From contig NC_008576.1 in NCBI RefSeq assembly GCF_000014865.1, positions 1,393,501-1,457,500 on the forward strand: a stretch of 64,000 nucleotides of DNA. Direction: 5' to 3'. Positions 10,996 to 20,308 of this stretch are shown here, piece after piece. Within the stretch, counting starts at the first letter, position 1. Each line of letters starts with the position of its first letter. The notes beneath the pieces are model-generated. The model had not been told where the DNA came from and made no database searches. It was given only the letters and a program-made list of their open reading frames with translations. The position numbers and the translations under genes were made by a program. Source of the stretch: Magnetococcus marinus MC-1. GTDB lineage: Bacteria; Pseudomonadota; Magnetococcia; Magnetococcales; Magnetococcaceae.

Positions 10996-12573
10996 CTAAG
11001 TAAACAGGGCGCTAAATTTTCGGTAGAGTGGGGTTTGGCGCAGCGCATTAAACCAAGCCCGTTTTTTTAATCCATTCAGAAGAGGGGAGCGGTCTGCCCA
11101 CGCCCAAATGGAAAAATCGACCACACCACGTGCCATTTTTAGATCAACCAGGTATCCATACCAACCCATATTAAGCCGCAGCCGGGCCAACGCCACAAAG
11201 GGTGCCAGCAACCTCTTTTTATAGCGTGACATGTAGCCAATTTGCTGCTCCATGCAGGCGAGCGCCACCAAAAAAGAGGCCTGTTGAGCCAAGGGTCGCA
11301 TCTCCACCGGTACCCAGGGATAATCGACCGACTGATCTGTAAAGGCATCCTTATTGCCCGGATCAAGATAACGTTCGCTCCAAGCATCCAGCGTTGGAGG
11401 AATTTGGTAATCAAATTGGCTAATTACCTCTTCATAGAGCGCCCCACCAGGATAAACTCGGTAGTATTGGGGGCCAACCATGTAAAAATTTGTAGCCTGT
11501 TTGCGAATCCAGTTAATCAACTGCATGGTCGCGCGATAGTCTGCTGGGGTTTCTTGTGGAAAACCCATAATAAAGGAGCAGTTTATCTGTATCTCTGGCT
11601 GCTTGGCCAGCATGGTCACAGCGGTTTGAATGTTTTTGACCTTAATGCCTTTTTTGATGGCTTTTAAAATGGTGTCCGATCCCGATTCAAAGCCCATTTT
11701 CAAGCAGCTACAGCCAACCTCGGCCAAATCTTGCACCATCTCCTGGGTGATAAAATTGTCGCCAAAATCCGATGCCCGGCAACTCGCCCGCCATTTAAAG
11801 TGATAATTGCGCTCGCGGTAGAGTCGAATAAAATCGCGAATTCTCTGTTTATCATGAAAAAAAAGCTCATCGCGAAAATAGACTACCTTGCTATCATACT
11901 GGGCAATGAGGGCATCTAACTGCTCAAAAAGGGATTCAATGGAACGTCCTTGCCAACTTTTAGCGCTGGGCGACACATAGCAAAAGGTGCATCGAAAGGG
12001 ACAGCCACGGCCTGCTAATACCTGGATGTACTTGCCAAAATAGTGGCGAACCCGAGGGTCCAATAGATCATAATCAATATCAAAAAAGGGCTCTATGGGC
12101 TGGGGCGGCGTGCGTACCACAGTGCCATCCGCTTGTTGGTAGCAGAGGCCGGGTATCTTGGCCGGGTCAATGCTCCCCGCAGCCGCCGCTTTGAGCAATG
12201 CGGCTGTGGTGGCTTCGCCATCGCCATAGGCAACATAGTCAATATTTTTATAACAGGCGCTCTGTTCTGGATAGAGATTGGCATGGGGGCCACCCAAGAT
12301 AAGCGGTTTATCCGGGAAAAGCTGTTTGGCCATATCCGCCACTCTTTTAATAAAGGGGGCGTCCGACGAAAATGCACCAATGCCAATCACCCTGGCCTGG
12401 GCCATAAGATCGGGTAAAGTTTGATAGGCGGCATCGGCACCTTCAATACTGGCATCAAACAGATGAACATCCACCCCCTCTACCTTGCGCAGGTAGCTCC
12501 CCAGCGCAAGCACCCCCCAAGGGGTATTATTCTTGCGGTTTTTGTGATCGGGATTGATGAGTAGAATATCCAT
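10996..12573 (-). CDS. B12-binding radical SAM protein
   Basis: Protein of ~525 residues with an N-terminal cobalamin-binding Rossmann-like domain (~1-135; ILLINPDHKNRKNNTPWGVLALGSYL, LILGGPHANLYPEQ). A radical SAM barrel follows from ~165, with the [4Fe-4S] motif in GRGCPFRCTFCYVSP and later KMGFESGSDTILKAIKKG. The C-terminal ~130 residues are helical and basic, as in enzymes of this class acting on lipids, hopanoids or antibiotics. The start at 12573 has GAGG upstream and begins directly with the B12 domain; the 22-residue extension to 12639 looks non-coding. It lies downstream of trpD but 400 bases away, so probably not in that operon. The substrate is unknown. Confidence 0.88.
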   Translation of the reverse strand: MDILLINPDHKNRKNNTPWGVLALGSYLRKVEGVDVHLFDASIEGADAAYQTLPDLMAQARVIGIGAFSSDAPFIKRVADMAKQLFPDKPLILGGPHANLYPEQSACYKNIDYVAYGDGEATTAALLKAAAAGSIDPAKIPGLCYQQADGTVVRTPPQPIEPFFDIDYDLLDPRVRHYFGKYIQVLAGRGCPFRCTFCYVSPSAKSWQGRSIESLFEQLDALIAQYDSKVVYFRDELFFHDKQRIRDFIRLYRERNYHFKWRASCRASDFGDNFITQEMVQDLAEVGCSCLKMGFESGSDTILKAIKKGIKVKNIQTAVTMLAKQPEIQINCSFIMGFPQETPADYRATMQLINWIRKQATNFYMVGPQYYRVYPGGALYEEVISQFDYQIPPTLDAWSERYLDPGNKDAFTDQSVDYPWVPVEMRPLAQQASFLVALACMEQQIGYMSRYKKRLLAPFVALARLRLNMGWYGYLVDLKMARGVVDFSIWAWADRSPLLNGLKKRAWFNALRQTPLYRKFSALFT

Positions 12574-12984
12574 GTAAACCTCGGTACTCGGTTGGTCGCC
12601 GCGCTTCATCGGGCGGGGTTCGGTCGAGCGATTACCCAAGGCAACAGCCCTGCGTCATCTCCGCTGAATTAGAGTCCCTTTTCTTGAAAATGTTGCAAAA
12701 TCAGTATTTATGCCAAAATTCAATGAGCTGTATGGGTGCATTAAAGGGGAGGGGGTGCCAATCTCGCAAGCCATTTTTGCATGGCGGGTGCAAGCAGACA
12801 AACATACACCCTTTTAAAACATGCCTCTATGGGCGGTGTAAGGGGCGGGAATAAAACCTTGCGGTCCGCCAACCGCGGGCACACCCATTGGCTCAGGCCA
12901 GAGCATGTATAAAACCCGCGCGTAGTCGGCCTGACAAGGGGGGGCTCCATACCCGTGTGCGGCAGCCTTGCTGAACAAGATTTG
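12574..12984. other. intergenic stretch downstream of trpD
   Basis: About 410 bases between trpD and the radical SAM gene. It is moderately GC-rich with short spurious frames on both strands. No trpC gene or fragment is visible here. It must hold the radical SAM promoter and possibly a trp operon terminator, neither of which I can locate with confidence. Confidence 0.35.
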
Positions 12985-14016
12985 TCAGGTGGGTTCGGGT
13001 ATGACGTTGGAAGTTTCTACCAACATCTGCAACCGTTTGAGGGCTCGTCCAGAATCAAGGGCTTGTTCCGCCATCTCTTTGCCCGTAGTCATGCTTTGGG
13101 CCATGCCACTGATATAGAGGGCAGCAGCCGCATTAAGCACCACCACATGGCGCTTGGCCCCTTGCTCTGTACCACTCAAAATGGCGCGGGTAATGGCGGC
13201 ATTTTCCGAGGCTTCTCCCCCCTTGAGCTCGCTGATATTGGCTAAGGGCAGGCCAAAATCTTGAGGGTCTAGGGTGTAGTTGGTAACCTGCCCATCGCTT
13301 TTTAATTCAGAAACCTGGGTTGTGGTGGTGATGGTAATCTCATCTAGGCCATCATTGCCATGCACCACCATCGCCCGTGACGAGCCCAAACGGCCCAGTA
13401 CCTGTGCCATCGGTTCGGTCCAGCGTCCATCAAACACCCCAATAAGTTGATAGGGGGCGCTGGCTGGGTTGGTTAGGGGGCCGAGTAGATTAAAGATGGT
13501 GCGAATCGCCAACTCTTTACGGGGGCCGATGGCGTGCTTCATGGCACCATGATGTTTAACCGCAAACAGAAAACCCATTCCGCAGCGTTGCAAGCAGGTC
13601 TCCACCACGGCTGTGTCCGCTTCGATATTGACGCCAAGGGCCTTTAATACATCTGCCGAGCCGCTTTTAGAGGTAATCGAACGGTTGCCATGCTTGGCCA
13701 CCGTCACGCCACAGGCCGCCACCACAAAGGCTACTGTGGTGGAGATATTGAAGGTGCCCAAGGCATCCCCGCCGGTGCCGCAGGTATCTACCACCGCACC
13801 GCTTGCTTTGACCTTGTGCGCCATTTCGCGCATGGCCTGGGCGGCACCGGCGATTTCGGCGATGGATTCACCCTTCATGCGTAGGGCGGTGATAAAGGCA
13901 CCAATCTGGGCATCGGTACAGCGGCCGGACATGATGCTAAGCATCGCCTCGTAGGCCTCTGGTTGAGAGAGATCGTGGCCATCGACCACTCGGGCCAGTG
14001 CGGCTTGAATGGACAT
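12985..14016 (-). CDS. trpD: Anthranilate phosphoribosyltransferase
   Basis: Second step of tryptophan synthesis: joins anthranilate to PRPP. The 343 residues match the family length. It shows an N-terminal helical domain with LSQPEAYEAM and the PRPP-binding VDTCGTGGDALGTFNIST. Further on are AKHGNRSITSKSGSADVLKALG, the anthranilate-binding RTIFNLLGPLTNPA and VVHGNDGLDEI. It is cytoplasmic and homodimeric. It is third in trpE-trpG-trpD, nine bases after trpG. The gene that usually follows (trpC) is absent. Confidence 0.96.
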   Translation of the reverse strand: MSIQAALARVVDGHDLSQPEAYEAMLSIMSGRCTDAQIGAFITALRMKGESIAEIAGAAQAMREMAHKVKASGAVVDTCGTGGDALGTFNISTTVAFVVAACGVTVAKHGNRSITSKSGSADVLKALGVNIEADTAVVETCLQRCGMGFLFAVKHHGAMKHAIGPRKELAIRTIFNLLGPLTNPASAPYQLIGVFDGRWTEPMAQVLGRLGSSRAMVVHGNDGLDEITITTTTQVSELKSDGQVTNYTLDPQDFGLPLANISELKGGEASENAAITRAILSGTEQGAKRHVVVLNAAAALYISGMAQSMTTGKEMAEQALDSGRALKRLQMLVETSNVIPEPT

Positions 14017-14025
14017 GCTTACTCC

Positions 14026-14589
14026 TTACATCTCTAAGAAATTGCGCAGCAGATCGTGGCCCTGCTGGGTTAAAATGGACTCTGGATGAAACTGCACACC
14101 CTCGATGGGCAGGGTTTTGTGGCGTAGCCCCATGATCAAACCATCCTCGGTCTCTGCACTGATTTCCAGGCACTCTGGCAGGCTCTCTCGTTCGACGATA
14201 AGGGAGTGATAGCGGGTGGTGGTCAGCGGGTTGGCGAGCCCCTTAAAAACACCGCGATTATCATGCAATACCTGGGAGGTTTTACCGTGCATCACGTAGG
14301 GTGCGCGGATTACTTTACCGCCAAAGGCTTGTCCCATGGCTTGGTGGCCCAGGCAGATGCCCAAAATCGGCACACGATCGGCAAAACAGAGGATGGTCTC
14401 CAGACTTACCCCGGCCTGACTGGGGGTGCAGGGGCCGGGCGAGATGCAGATGCGCGATGGATTGAGGGCCTCGATTTGTGACACGGTAATTTTGTCATTG
14501 CGGTGCACCACCACCTCGGCCCCTAATTCGCCGAAATATTGCACCACATTAAAGGTGAAGGAGTCGTAGTTGTCGATCATTAACAGCAT
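14026..14589 (-). CDS. trpG: Anthranilate synthase component II (glutamine amidotransferase)
   Basis: Class I glutamine amidotransferase of 187 residues that supplies ammonia to TrpE. It begins [19 protein letters not shown]. It shows the oxyanion-hole region [14 protein letters not shown], the nucleophile Cys in [17 protein letters not shown], and the His-Glu pair in VQFHPESI near the C-terminus. It lies four bases downstream of trpE and nine before trpD. A dual role in p-aminobenzoate synthesis (as PabA) is possible, because many bacteria share this subunit. Confidence 0.95.
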   Translation of the reverse strand: MLLMIDNYDSFTFNVVQYFGELGAEVVVHRNDKITVSQIEALNPSRICISPGPCTPSQAGVSLETILCFADRVPILGICLGHQAMGQAFGGKVIRAPYVMHGKTSQVLHDNRGVFKGLANPLTTTRYHSLIVERESLPECLEISAETEDGLIMGLRHKTLPIEGVQFHPESILTQQGHDLLRNFLEM

Positions 14590-14593
14590 GGTA

Positions 14594-16084
14594 TTACTCC
14601 AACCCTTTTTGCACTTGTTCCACCGCGCGAAACATGGCGCGGCCCTTATTCATGGTCTCTTCATACTCTTTACTCGGCACGGAATCGGCGACAATACCGG
14701 CCCCAGCCTGAATGTAGAGGCGTCCATCTTTGAGGATCGCGGTACGGATGGTAATGGCCAGATCCATATACCCGTTATAGCCAAAATAGCCGACTGCCCC
14801 ACCGTAAGGGCCACGGCGCGAGACCTCTAGCTCATCAATGATCTCCATTGCGCGAATTTTGGGGGCACCGCTAAGGGTGCCCGCGGGGAAGGTGGCGGCC
14901 ACCACATCGTAGGCGTCCAGATCCTTACGCAAAACCCCTTCAACGTTAGAGACAATGTGCATAACGTGGGAGTAGCGTTCGATAATAAACTGTTCTGTGA
15001 CCTTGACGGAGCCGATTTCGGCGATGCGGCCAATGTCGTTACGGCCCAGGTCTACCAGCATAATATGTTCGGCGCGTTCTTTGGGGTCGGCCAGCAATTC
15101 GGTTTCTAGCGCCAGATCTTCGGCTTCGTCTTTACCGCGCGGGCGGGTGCCGGCAATGGGTCGCACGGTGGCAATGCCTTTTTCTTGACGCACCAGAATT
15201 TCGGGGCTGGAGCCGACCAGGGAAAATTGTCCCATATTGAGTAAAAACAGATAGGGCGAGGGGTTGCTCATGCGCAATGCCCGGTAGAGAGCCAGCGGAT
15301 CGTGGTTAAAGGGTACGGAGAGCCGTTGGGAGAGCACCACCTGCATAATATCACCGGCGAAGATATACTCTTTACCTTTGCGCACGGCCTCTTCAAAGGC
15401 TTCTCGGCTCATTTCGGAGGTAAAATCGGCCTCGGTCAAGGGGGTGTTGGTGCGGGTATCCGGCAGGGGCGGCATGGGTGCCCGCAGCAGAGCGATGAGC
15501 CGATTAATCTGTTCGCAGGCTTTATCGTAGCAGGCGCGGGGGTCGCTCTCGTCGGTTAGGTGGACGTTGACGACCACTTTGAGTTTGTTATAGAGGTTGT
15601 CAAACACCAACAGCTGGTCGCTGAGCATAAAGAGGGCGTCTGGGGTGCCTAGGGTGTCGGGGTTGTCATCGGGCAGGTGTTCGTAGTAGCGCACGGTATC
15701 GTAGCCCAGATAACCCACAGCGCCGCCAAAGCTGGGCAGGTTGTCGGTGGGTACGGGTTGGTAGGTTGCCATGATCTCTCGCAGGGCGAAGGTAGGGTTG
15801 TCGCTCTGGGTGGTGGTCACGGTACCGTTGTGCAGGTCGTGATAGGAGATTGTGTTGCCATTGACTTCGAACAGAGCTTTGGGTTGCGTGCCGATAAGGC
15901 TAAAGCGTCCCCACTTTTCGCCGCCCTGTACGGATTCCAGCAAAAAGCTGTATTGGCTTTGCGCGGCGATTTTCATGTAGGCGGTGACGGGGGTGTCGAG
16001 GTCGGCCATGATTTCCCGGTAGACGGGGATCAGGTTGCCTTGGGTCATGAGCGTTTGAAACGCTTCAAATGAGGGCTGAATCAA
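14594..16084 (-). CDS. trpE: Anthranilate synthase component I
   Basis: Chorismate-utilising enzyme of 496 residues making anthranilate with TrpG. The N-terminal half contains the LLES motif ([19 protein letters not shown]), the usual site of tryptophan feedback inhibition. The C-terminal chorismate-binding half shows [38 protein letters not shown] and [18 protein letters not shown]. The start is ATG at 16084, ahead of [21 protein letters not shown]. It is the first gene of the trpEGD operon. A feedback-sensitive enzyme is inferred from the intact LLES element. Confidence 0.95.
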   Translation of the reverse strand: MIQPSFEAFQTLMTQGNLIPVYREIMADLDTPVTAYMKIAAQSQYSFLLESVQGGEKWGRFSLIGTQPKALFEVNGNTISYHDLHNGTVTTTQSDNPTFALREIMATYQPVPTDNLPSFGGAVGYLGYDTVRYYEHLPDDNPDTLGTPDALFMLSDQLLVFDNLYNKLKVVVNVHLTDESDPRACYDKACEQINRLIALLRAPMPPLPDTRTNTPLTEADFTSEMSREAFEEAVRKGKEYIFAGDIMQVVLSQRLSVPFNHDPLALYRALRMSNPSPYLFLLNMGQFSLVGSSPEILVRQEKGIATVRPIAGTRPRGKDEAEDLALETELLADPKERAEHIMLVDLGRNDIGRIAEIGSVKVTEQFIIERYSHVMHIVSNVEGVLRKDLDAYDVVAATFPAGTLSGAPKIRAMEIIDELEVSRRGPYGGAVGYFGYNGYMDLAITIRTAILKDGRLYIQAGAGIVADSVPSKEYEETMNKGRAMFRAVEQVQKGLE

Positions 16085-16415
16085 TCTCGATTCTCCATGG
16101 GCGTTGGTGCCATGCAGTTAAACGGTAATGGGTCTTTGCAAGGGTAACAAAGTTCAAGCAATAAGCTAGCATGTTTGTAAGAAAAATCCAGGGTAGAGTG
16201 CAAGGGTTGAGCGGATGTTTGGGGTAGGGGGCGGGAGAGGGGTGGATTGGTGGGTAAAAGGGTGGGAAGGGGGTTTGATTAATGTGTTTGAAGATCGTTT
16301 AATCTTATAAAAAACAAAGAGATTATGTGTATTTGTAGAAAATTTTAGCGAGAGTCAAAAAAAACGGTTGACCGCATGTTAGAAACTGTCTAATATTCGG
16401 GCTCTCGGACGATAT
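16085..16415. other. intergenic stretch between trpE and tRNA-Ala
   Basis: About 330 bases between divergent transcription units. The right end holds the tRNA promoter. The part next to trpE should hold the operon promoter and leader. I looked for a short leader peptide rich in Trp codons with a paired terminator and could not identify one. The middle is G-rich on the plus strand (16200-16275). Confidence 0.4.
16368..16396 (+). promoter_or_regulatory. sigma-70-type promoter of tRNA-Ala
   Basis: A TTGACC -35 box at 16368 and a TAATAT -10 box at 16391 are separated by exactly 17 bases, with the tRNA 5' end 20 bases further on. The base run after the -10 box is GC-rich, the type of discriminator that makes stable-RNA promoters sensitive to the stringent response; that regulation is inference. 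Confidence 0.75.
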
Positions 16416-16491
<76 letters not shown>

Positions 16492-16520
16492 AGATACTTT
16501 CAGGGAAGACTCTCTGACGA

Positions 16521-16547
16521 AAAACCGGCTCTTAAGCCGGTTTTTTT
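16521..16547 (+). terminator. Rho-independent terminator of tRNA-Ala
   Basis: ACCGGCT, loop CTT, AAGCCGGT followed by seven T, 30 bases after the tRNA. Confidence 0.88.
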
Positions 16548-16676
16548 GTGCCAGGAATTTGGCAATGATTCCAAGGGTTAGGAGTGCGCCTTGCTGAATG
16601 GTGCCCTCTCTACCTTAAGGTCGGCCCCTCTCAATTTCTGCCGAATCTCTCTCAAATGGCCGCTTCTCTCAAAAAC

Positions 16677-16704
16677 GTGAGGTCGGCGGCCACCCCGACC
16701 TCAC
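16677..16704. repeat. 28-bp perfect palindrome, copy 1 (GTGAGGTCGG arms)
   Basis: GTGAGGTCGG, an 8-base spacer, then CCGACCTCAC. The identical 10-bp arms and spacer length recur at 16872-16899. Single half sites (CCGACCTC or AGGTCGG) lie at 16618-16624, 16709-16716 and 16814-16821. It may be an operator, a recombination site or a hairpin-type mobile repeat. Confidence 0.8.
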
Positions 16705-16871
16705 ACCCCGACCTCTCTCAATTTCTCTATCTGAAACTGCGTCTTACAAAAAATGCTCATTTTTGGCGGTTTGCGGTTTCCTTCGTGTAGCCAAAAGTAG
16801 GTAGGAATAAAAGCCGACCTCTGAAAAATCATCCAAAAACAGAGAGTTCTGAAGCTTTCAGAAAAAGAGCT

Positions 16872-16899
16872 GTGAGGTCGGGGGAGTGTCCGACCTCAC
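16872..16899. repeat. 28-bp perfect palindrome, copy 2
   Basis: Same arms (GTGAGGTCGG / CCGACCTCAC) and same 8-base spacer length as copy 1, with a different spacer sequence. It ends about 95 bases upstream of the DUF6155-like gene start. Confidence 0.8.
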
Positions 16900-16993
16900 T
16901 GTTTGGCCAGCCTCGGGCCTATCGTTGCAAAAGGACATGGGGGAAAGCATACTGGGTATATGATTCCCAATACTTGAGAAGTGAGGGCGTGCT

Positions 16994-17572
16994 GTGGGTG
17001 CAAAGAAATCGAAATTCACCTGGAGAGATATCAAGGCTGCTCTGCAGGGGCAAAACCATGAGGACCTGATTAAATTAGTTGGCGAGCTTTATTCATTAAA
17101 TAAGGACAATAAACACTTTCTTGAGTCTAGGATTGATCAGACAGCGGGTAGGCTGGAGCCATACAAGCAGATCATAGATGATGCTGTATATCCTGATATT
17201 TACTCCAACCGACCAATTCAGATTGCAGTTGCTAAGAAGGCGATCAGCAACTACAAAAAATCCCGCCCTGATGATCTGTTGGGGCATCTGGAGTTGATGG
17301 TGTTTTTCGTCGAGCGGGCAAACAGCTACACAGTGGATTTCGGTGATATTAATGAAGGTTTTTACACATCAGTTGAGACCATGTTTGAAAAGGCGTCAGA
17401 ACTGATAAAACAGGCAGATCCTAATGTTCACGATGAATATATCCCAAGGCTGGAACAAGTTGTGAATGATGCGCATGGTATTGGCTGGGGTTATTTTGAT
17501 GGGCTAGCCAGTATGCTGAACGAGCTCTATGCAAGCGTAGACTGGGATGAAGATAAAATTCAATTTCATTGA
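16994..17572 (+). CDS. DUF6155-like hypothetical protein
   Basis: Soluble protein of 192 residues without signal peptide or membrane segment. It is mostly helical, and the pattern matches my recollection of DUF6155: an N-terminal helix with LIKLVGELYSLNKDNKHFLE, then AKKAISNYKKSRPDDLLGHLELMVFFVERA, FGDINEGFYTSVETMFEKA and a C-terminal GIGWGYFDGLASMLNELY. The function of the family is unknown. The start is GTG at 16994 with GAGGG eight bases upstream. It is preceded by the paired palindromes and followed convergently by the HTH/recombinase genes, so it is probably cargo of the integrated element. Confidence 0.7.
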   Translation: MGAKKSKFTWRDIKAALQGQNHEDLIKLVGELYSLNKDNKHFLESRIDQTAGRLEPYKQIIDDAVYPDIYSNRPIQIAVAKKAISNYKKSRPDDLLGHLELMVFFVERANSYTVDFGDINEGFYTSVETMFEKASELIKQADPNVHDEYIPRLEQVVNDAHGIGWGYFDGLASMLNELYASVDWDEDKIQFH

Positions 17573-17576
17573 TAAG

Positions 17577-17993
17577 TCAACTGTATAGCAGTGTAAACCC
17601 CCACTTTTCCCGTTGTTCCGACCAGAGTAGTGGAATGCTTTCCCGCAGACTCTCCAAGCTGAATGTCTCTGGTACACGACCATCAAGAATCGCCTCAATT
17701 ATATCTGGGGCCAGGATGGTGAGCCGTAGGACCCGAGCCATCATAGAGCGTTCTACGCCCTCACGTTCAGCAAGTTGGGCAATGGTCATGGTTTCGCTCT
17801 TATCCAGCATCTTCTGCCATTTCTGGGCCTTTTTCAGGGCGTTGAGCATGGGATCCTCGGAAGGATTGGTCATCTCCTGGCGGGCTTGCTCATGTTCTGG
17901 CAGGATTACCATGCGTTTGCCGCCCTGACGATGAAAACGCATGGGGATTTTGAAAATGATGGTTTTGCGGTCTTGGCTCAGTTTGCCCTTCAT
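17577..17993 (-). CDS. Small HTH protein associated with serine recombinase
   Basis: Protein of 138 residues whose start overlaps the recombinase stop by four bases (ATGA), so the two are translationally coupled. A basic N-terminus (KTIIFKIPMRFHRQGGKRMV) is followed by a helical section. A ParB/HTH-like module then spans ~70-120: MTIAQLAEREGVERSMMARVLRLTILAPDIIEAILDG. Known: similar small proteins follow large serine recombinases in proteobacterial prophages and islands. It may be a directionality or DNA-binding partner; that role is inferred. Confidence 0.65.
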   Translation of the reverse strand: MKGKLSQDRKTIIFKIPMRFHRQGGKRMVILPEHEQARQEMTNPSEDPMLNALKKAQKWQKMLDKSETMTIAQLAEREGVERSMMARVLRLTILAPDIIEAILDGRVPETFSLESLRESIPLLWSEQREKWGFTLLYS

Positions 17994-18963
17994 TGAATGA
18001 CCTCCTCTGCCTTGGCTGCTGGGGATAGTTCCGCTACCAAACTGGTTATCCCGTCGACTCGGACCCTCACCTCCATGGATGTGGTAGTGAGAATGACATT
18101 TTCCACCAACAGGCTGAGCAGGCGGTTCTGTTCGATGGGGAAAAGCTCATCCCAGATGGGGTTGATCTTTTTCAACGCCATGGTGACATCCTGTTCTCGA
18201 ATGTCAGAATCAGTATGTACAGCCTGCCGCCAGACTCGGGTGATGATCTCCGGTGTTTGAATGATCTGGCGAACCCTCTTGAATACCCCCTCATCAACCT
18301 GGGGGGCGGAAACAGAAGCCAGAGGGCAATCGGCATGGCTATTTTTGGAAGCGGTCATACAGAGGTAGTAGCGGTACTGGATGCCGTTCTTGCGGGTGTG
18401 GGTAGGCCGCATGGCGCGGTTGCAATGACCACAACGAATGATGCCCTTGAGTGGTGCCGGGCTCTGGTTGCGGCTGCTGTTGCTGCGACTGCGCTTGTTA
18501 CTCTTCAGGATGCTCTGCACCTTGTCCCACAGATCTTGTTCAATAATGGGGGCATGTTCACCAGGGTAGACCTCCCCTCGGAAGGCCACTTCTCCCAGAT
18601 AGACACAGTTATTGAGGATTTTATAGAGGGTGCCCTTATCGATGGGTTTCCCCCCTTTGACCCGACCATCAGCGAGTTGGCGTGTTTTTGAGGTGATGCC
18701 CTGCTCGGTCAACTCCTTAATCAGCAGCGTGGCAGATCCCATCTGGATGAATCGTTTAAAAACAAGGCGGACCTGCTGTGCTTCTTCAGCGTTGATGACC
18801 AGCTTACGATCCTGTGCGTCATAGCCCAACGGGGGGTGACCACCCATCCAGATGCCTCGTTTGCGGGATGCAGCGTATTTATCCCGAATCCGCTCGGCGG
18901 TGACTTCTCGTTCATACTGGGCAAAGGAGAGCAACATATTGAGGGTCAATCGCCCCATGGAAT
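17990..18963 (-). pseudogene. Large serine recombinase, catalytic N-terminus lost to an IS66 insertion
   Basis: C-terminal ~323 residues of a site-specific serine recombinase. It begins mid-domain at SMGRLTLNMLLSFAQYEREVTAERIRDK, the end of the resolvase fold. It then has the recombinase domain (GGHPPLGYD, INAEEAQQVRLVFKRFI, GTLYKILNNCVYLGEV) and the zinc ribbon (IIRCGHCNRAMRPTHT ... YYLCMTASKNSHADCP), then a C-terminal helical part. The first ~130 residues with the catalytic Ser and Arg residues are missing. Coding stops exactly where an IS66-type end (GTAAGCG) begins at 18964. An ATG at 18958 could start a truncated protein, but it could not recombine DNA. Confidence 0.85.
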
Positions 18964-19381
18964 GTAAGCGCCCATTTATCCCCAGGGTTCAGTTTGATCT
19001 GAAGGTATGTCACGCTTTCTGAAATTCAAAATTTTAGGAGGCGAACATGGAAGACAAATCAATTGAGGCGTCTGTGCTGAGTGAGAAGCAGCGGTACTGG
19101 CTGGATCATTTACGCAGTTGTCGTTCTGAGGTCGGCACCATTAAGGAGTACGCTGAAGTCCATAAGCTGAGCCTTCCATCGTTGTATTTTTGGAAGCGCA
19201 AGCTGACGCAAATGGGTTTTCTGGAAGAGTCAGGATCAGGCAAGCGACGTTTTCAGCGATTGGAATTGAGTTCAAAGTCTTCAGCAGGGGTCTGCCGGAT
19301 TCAGTTCCCAAATGGTATGACGGTGGAGTGGTCAGGGAATGGTGGCGAGAGCTTGCTCTCTGTCCTGCGATCTGTGGCAGC
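18964..19381 (+). mobile_element. Left end of an IS66-family element, truncated by IS3
   Basis: It starts with GTAAGCGCCCATTTATCCCC, the conserved IS66 terminal sequence, exactly at the broken recombinase. It carries most of the first IS66 gene and is cut at 19382 by the IS3 element. The other IS66 genes and the right end are not in the window. Confidence 0.8.
19047..19381 (+). pseudogene. tnpA: IS66 accessory gene tnpA, 3' end replaced by IS3
   Basis: About 112 residues of the IS66 TnpA (OrfA) type: YWLDHLRSCRSEVGTIKEYAEVHKLSLPSLYFWKRKL is the helix-turn-helix-like N-terminus, followed by FQRLEL and CRIQFPNGMTVEWSG. AGGAGG precedes the ATG at 19047. The frame runs on into the IS3 end for 20 foreign codons before a stop at 19445. 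It is not functional as part of an IS66. Confidence 0.75.
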
Positions 19382-19411
19382 TGATGTGGCAACACTAAAA
19401 CGGACAGTGTT

Positions 19412-20308
19412 TTACGCGGACTTGAACCACTCTATTTCGTACTGAGAAGGACTCATATAGCCGATGGATGAGTGCTTGCGCTTTCGGTTATAAAAGACCT
19501 CTATATATTCAAAGATGATCTGTTTAGCCTCATCGCGTGTCTTAAAGTCACAGGATGAAACCAGTTCAACTTTGAGAGTGTGGAAAAAGCTTTCTGCTGG
19601 TGCGTTGTCCCAACAGTTACCACGGCGACTCATACTCTGTGTATAGCCTCTTTCATCCAGATATTTTCTCAAGAGTTCAGATGCATATTGGCTACCACGA
19701 TCACTATGAACAATCAGCCCGGCCTCTGGGCGGCGCTTGAAAAAGGCCATGCGTAAAGCGTCTGTTACCAGTTCTGCTTTCATAGGGTCTGCCATAGACC
19801 AACCGACAACAGCTCTGGAATAAAGGTCAATCCAAACAGCCAGATAAAGCCAACCTTCCTTGGTCGGAATATATGTGATGTCACCAACATAGGCGTTATC
19901 AGGGCGTTCCGTATCGAATTGACGATCAAGAAGGTTAGGCGCTATAGGCAGTGCGTGATTTGAATCTGTCGTTACAACCTTATAACGCTTCTGAGCTTTA
20001 CAAACCAAGCCAAGCTTCCTCTTGATTCTGGAGACGCGTCGGCGACTCACTCGTACACCATGCTCATTTAACGCTTTGCGTATACGCCGTGTTCCATAGG
20101 TTGATCGACTCACCTTGAAAATCTCTGCTATCCACTCTTCAAGCAGTTGATTCTCTTCAGCCTTACTCGTACTGGTTCGATTAAGCCAGCCATAAAATCC
20201 ACTACGAGAAACATCCAGAACACGGCATAAAGACTCGACAGAGTAGCTTTTGCTATGAGCTTGAATAAAGGCGTACCTCACGGAAGGGATCTCGCGAAGT
20301 ACGCACAC
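19412..20308 (-). CDS. IS3-family transposase OrfB (DDE integrase core)
   Basis: About 298 residues. An N-terminal HTH_21 region (SVESLCRVLDVSRSGFYGWLNR, YGTRRIRKALNEHGVRVSRRRVSRIKRK) is followed by the rve catalytic core. The D-D-E residues lie in GDITYIPTKEGWLYLAVWIDLYSR, IVHSDRGSQYAS and ENCWDNAPAESFFHTLK-type context (here NCWDNAPAESFFHTLKVE). It probably lacks its own initiation and is made by -1 frameshifting from orfA at AAAAAAG (20311-20317, minus strand). All catalytic residues are intact, so the element may be active. Confidence 0.92.
   Translation of the reverse strand: MCVLREIPSVRYAFIQAHSKSYSVESLCRVLDVSRSGFYGWLNRTSTSKAEENQLLEEWIAEIFKVSRSTYGTRRIRKALNEHGVRVSRRRVSRIKRKLGLVCKAQKRYKVVTTDSNHALPIAPNLLDRQFDTERPDNAYVGDITYIPTKEGWLYLAVWIDLYSRAVVGWSMADPMKAELVTDALRMAFFKRRPEAGLIVHSDRGSQYASELLRKYLDERGYTQSMSRRGNCWDNAPAESFFHTLKVELVSSCDFKTRDEAKQIIFEYIEVFYNRKRKHSSIGYMSPSQYEIEWFKSA

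Noticed and set aside
10502-10999. 165-codon plus-strand frame
   Set aside because: It begins antisense inside hup and has a Ser/Phe/Cys-rich shadow composition.
16085-16367. trp attenuator upstream of trpE
   Set aside because: No short leader frame with clustered Trp codons and no terminator/antiterminator pair could be identified.
19118-19140. Further copy of the GAGGTCGG motif
   Set aside because: A single half site inside IS66 coding sequence without the inverted arm; probably chance.
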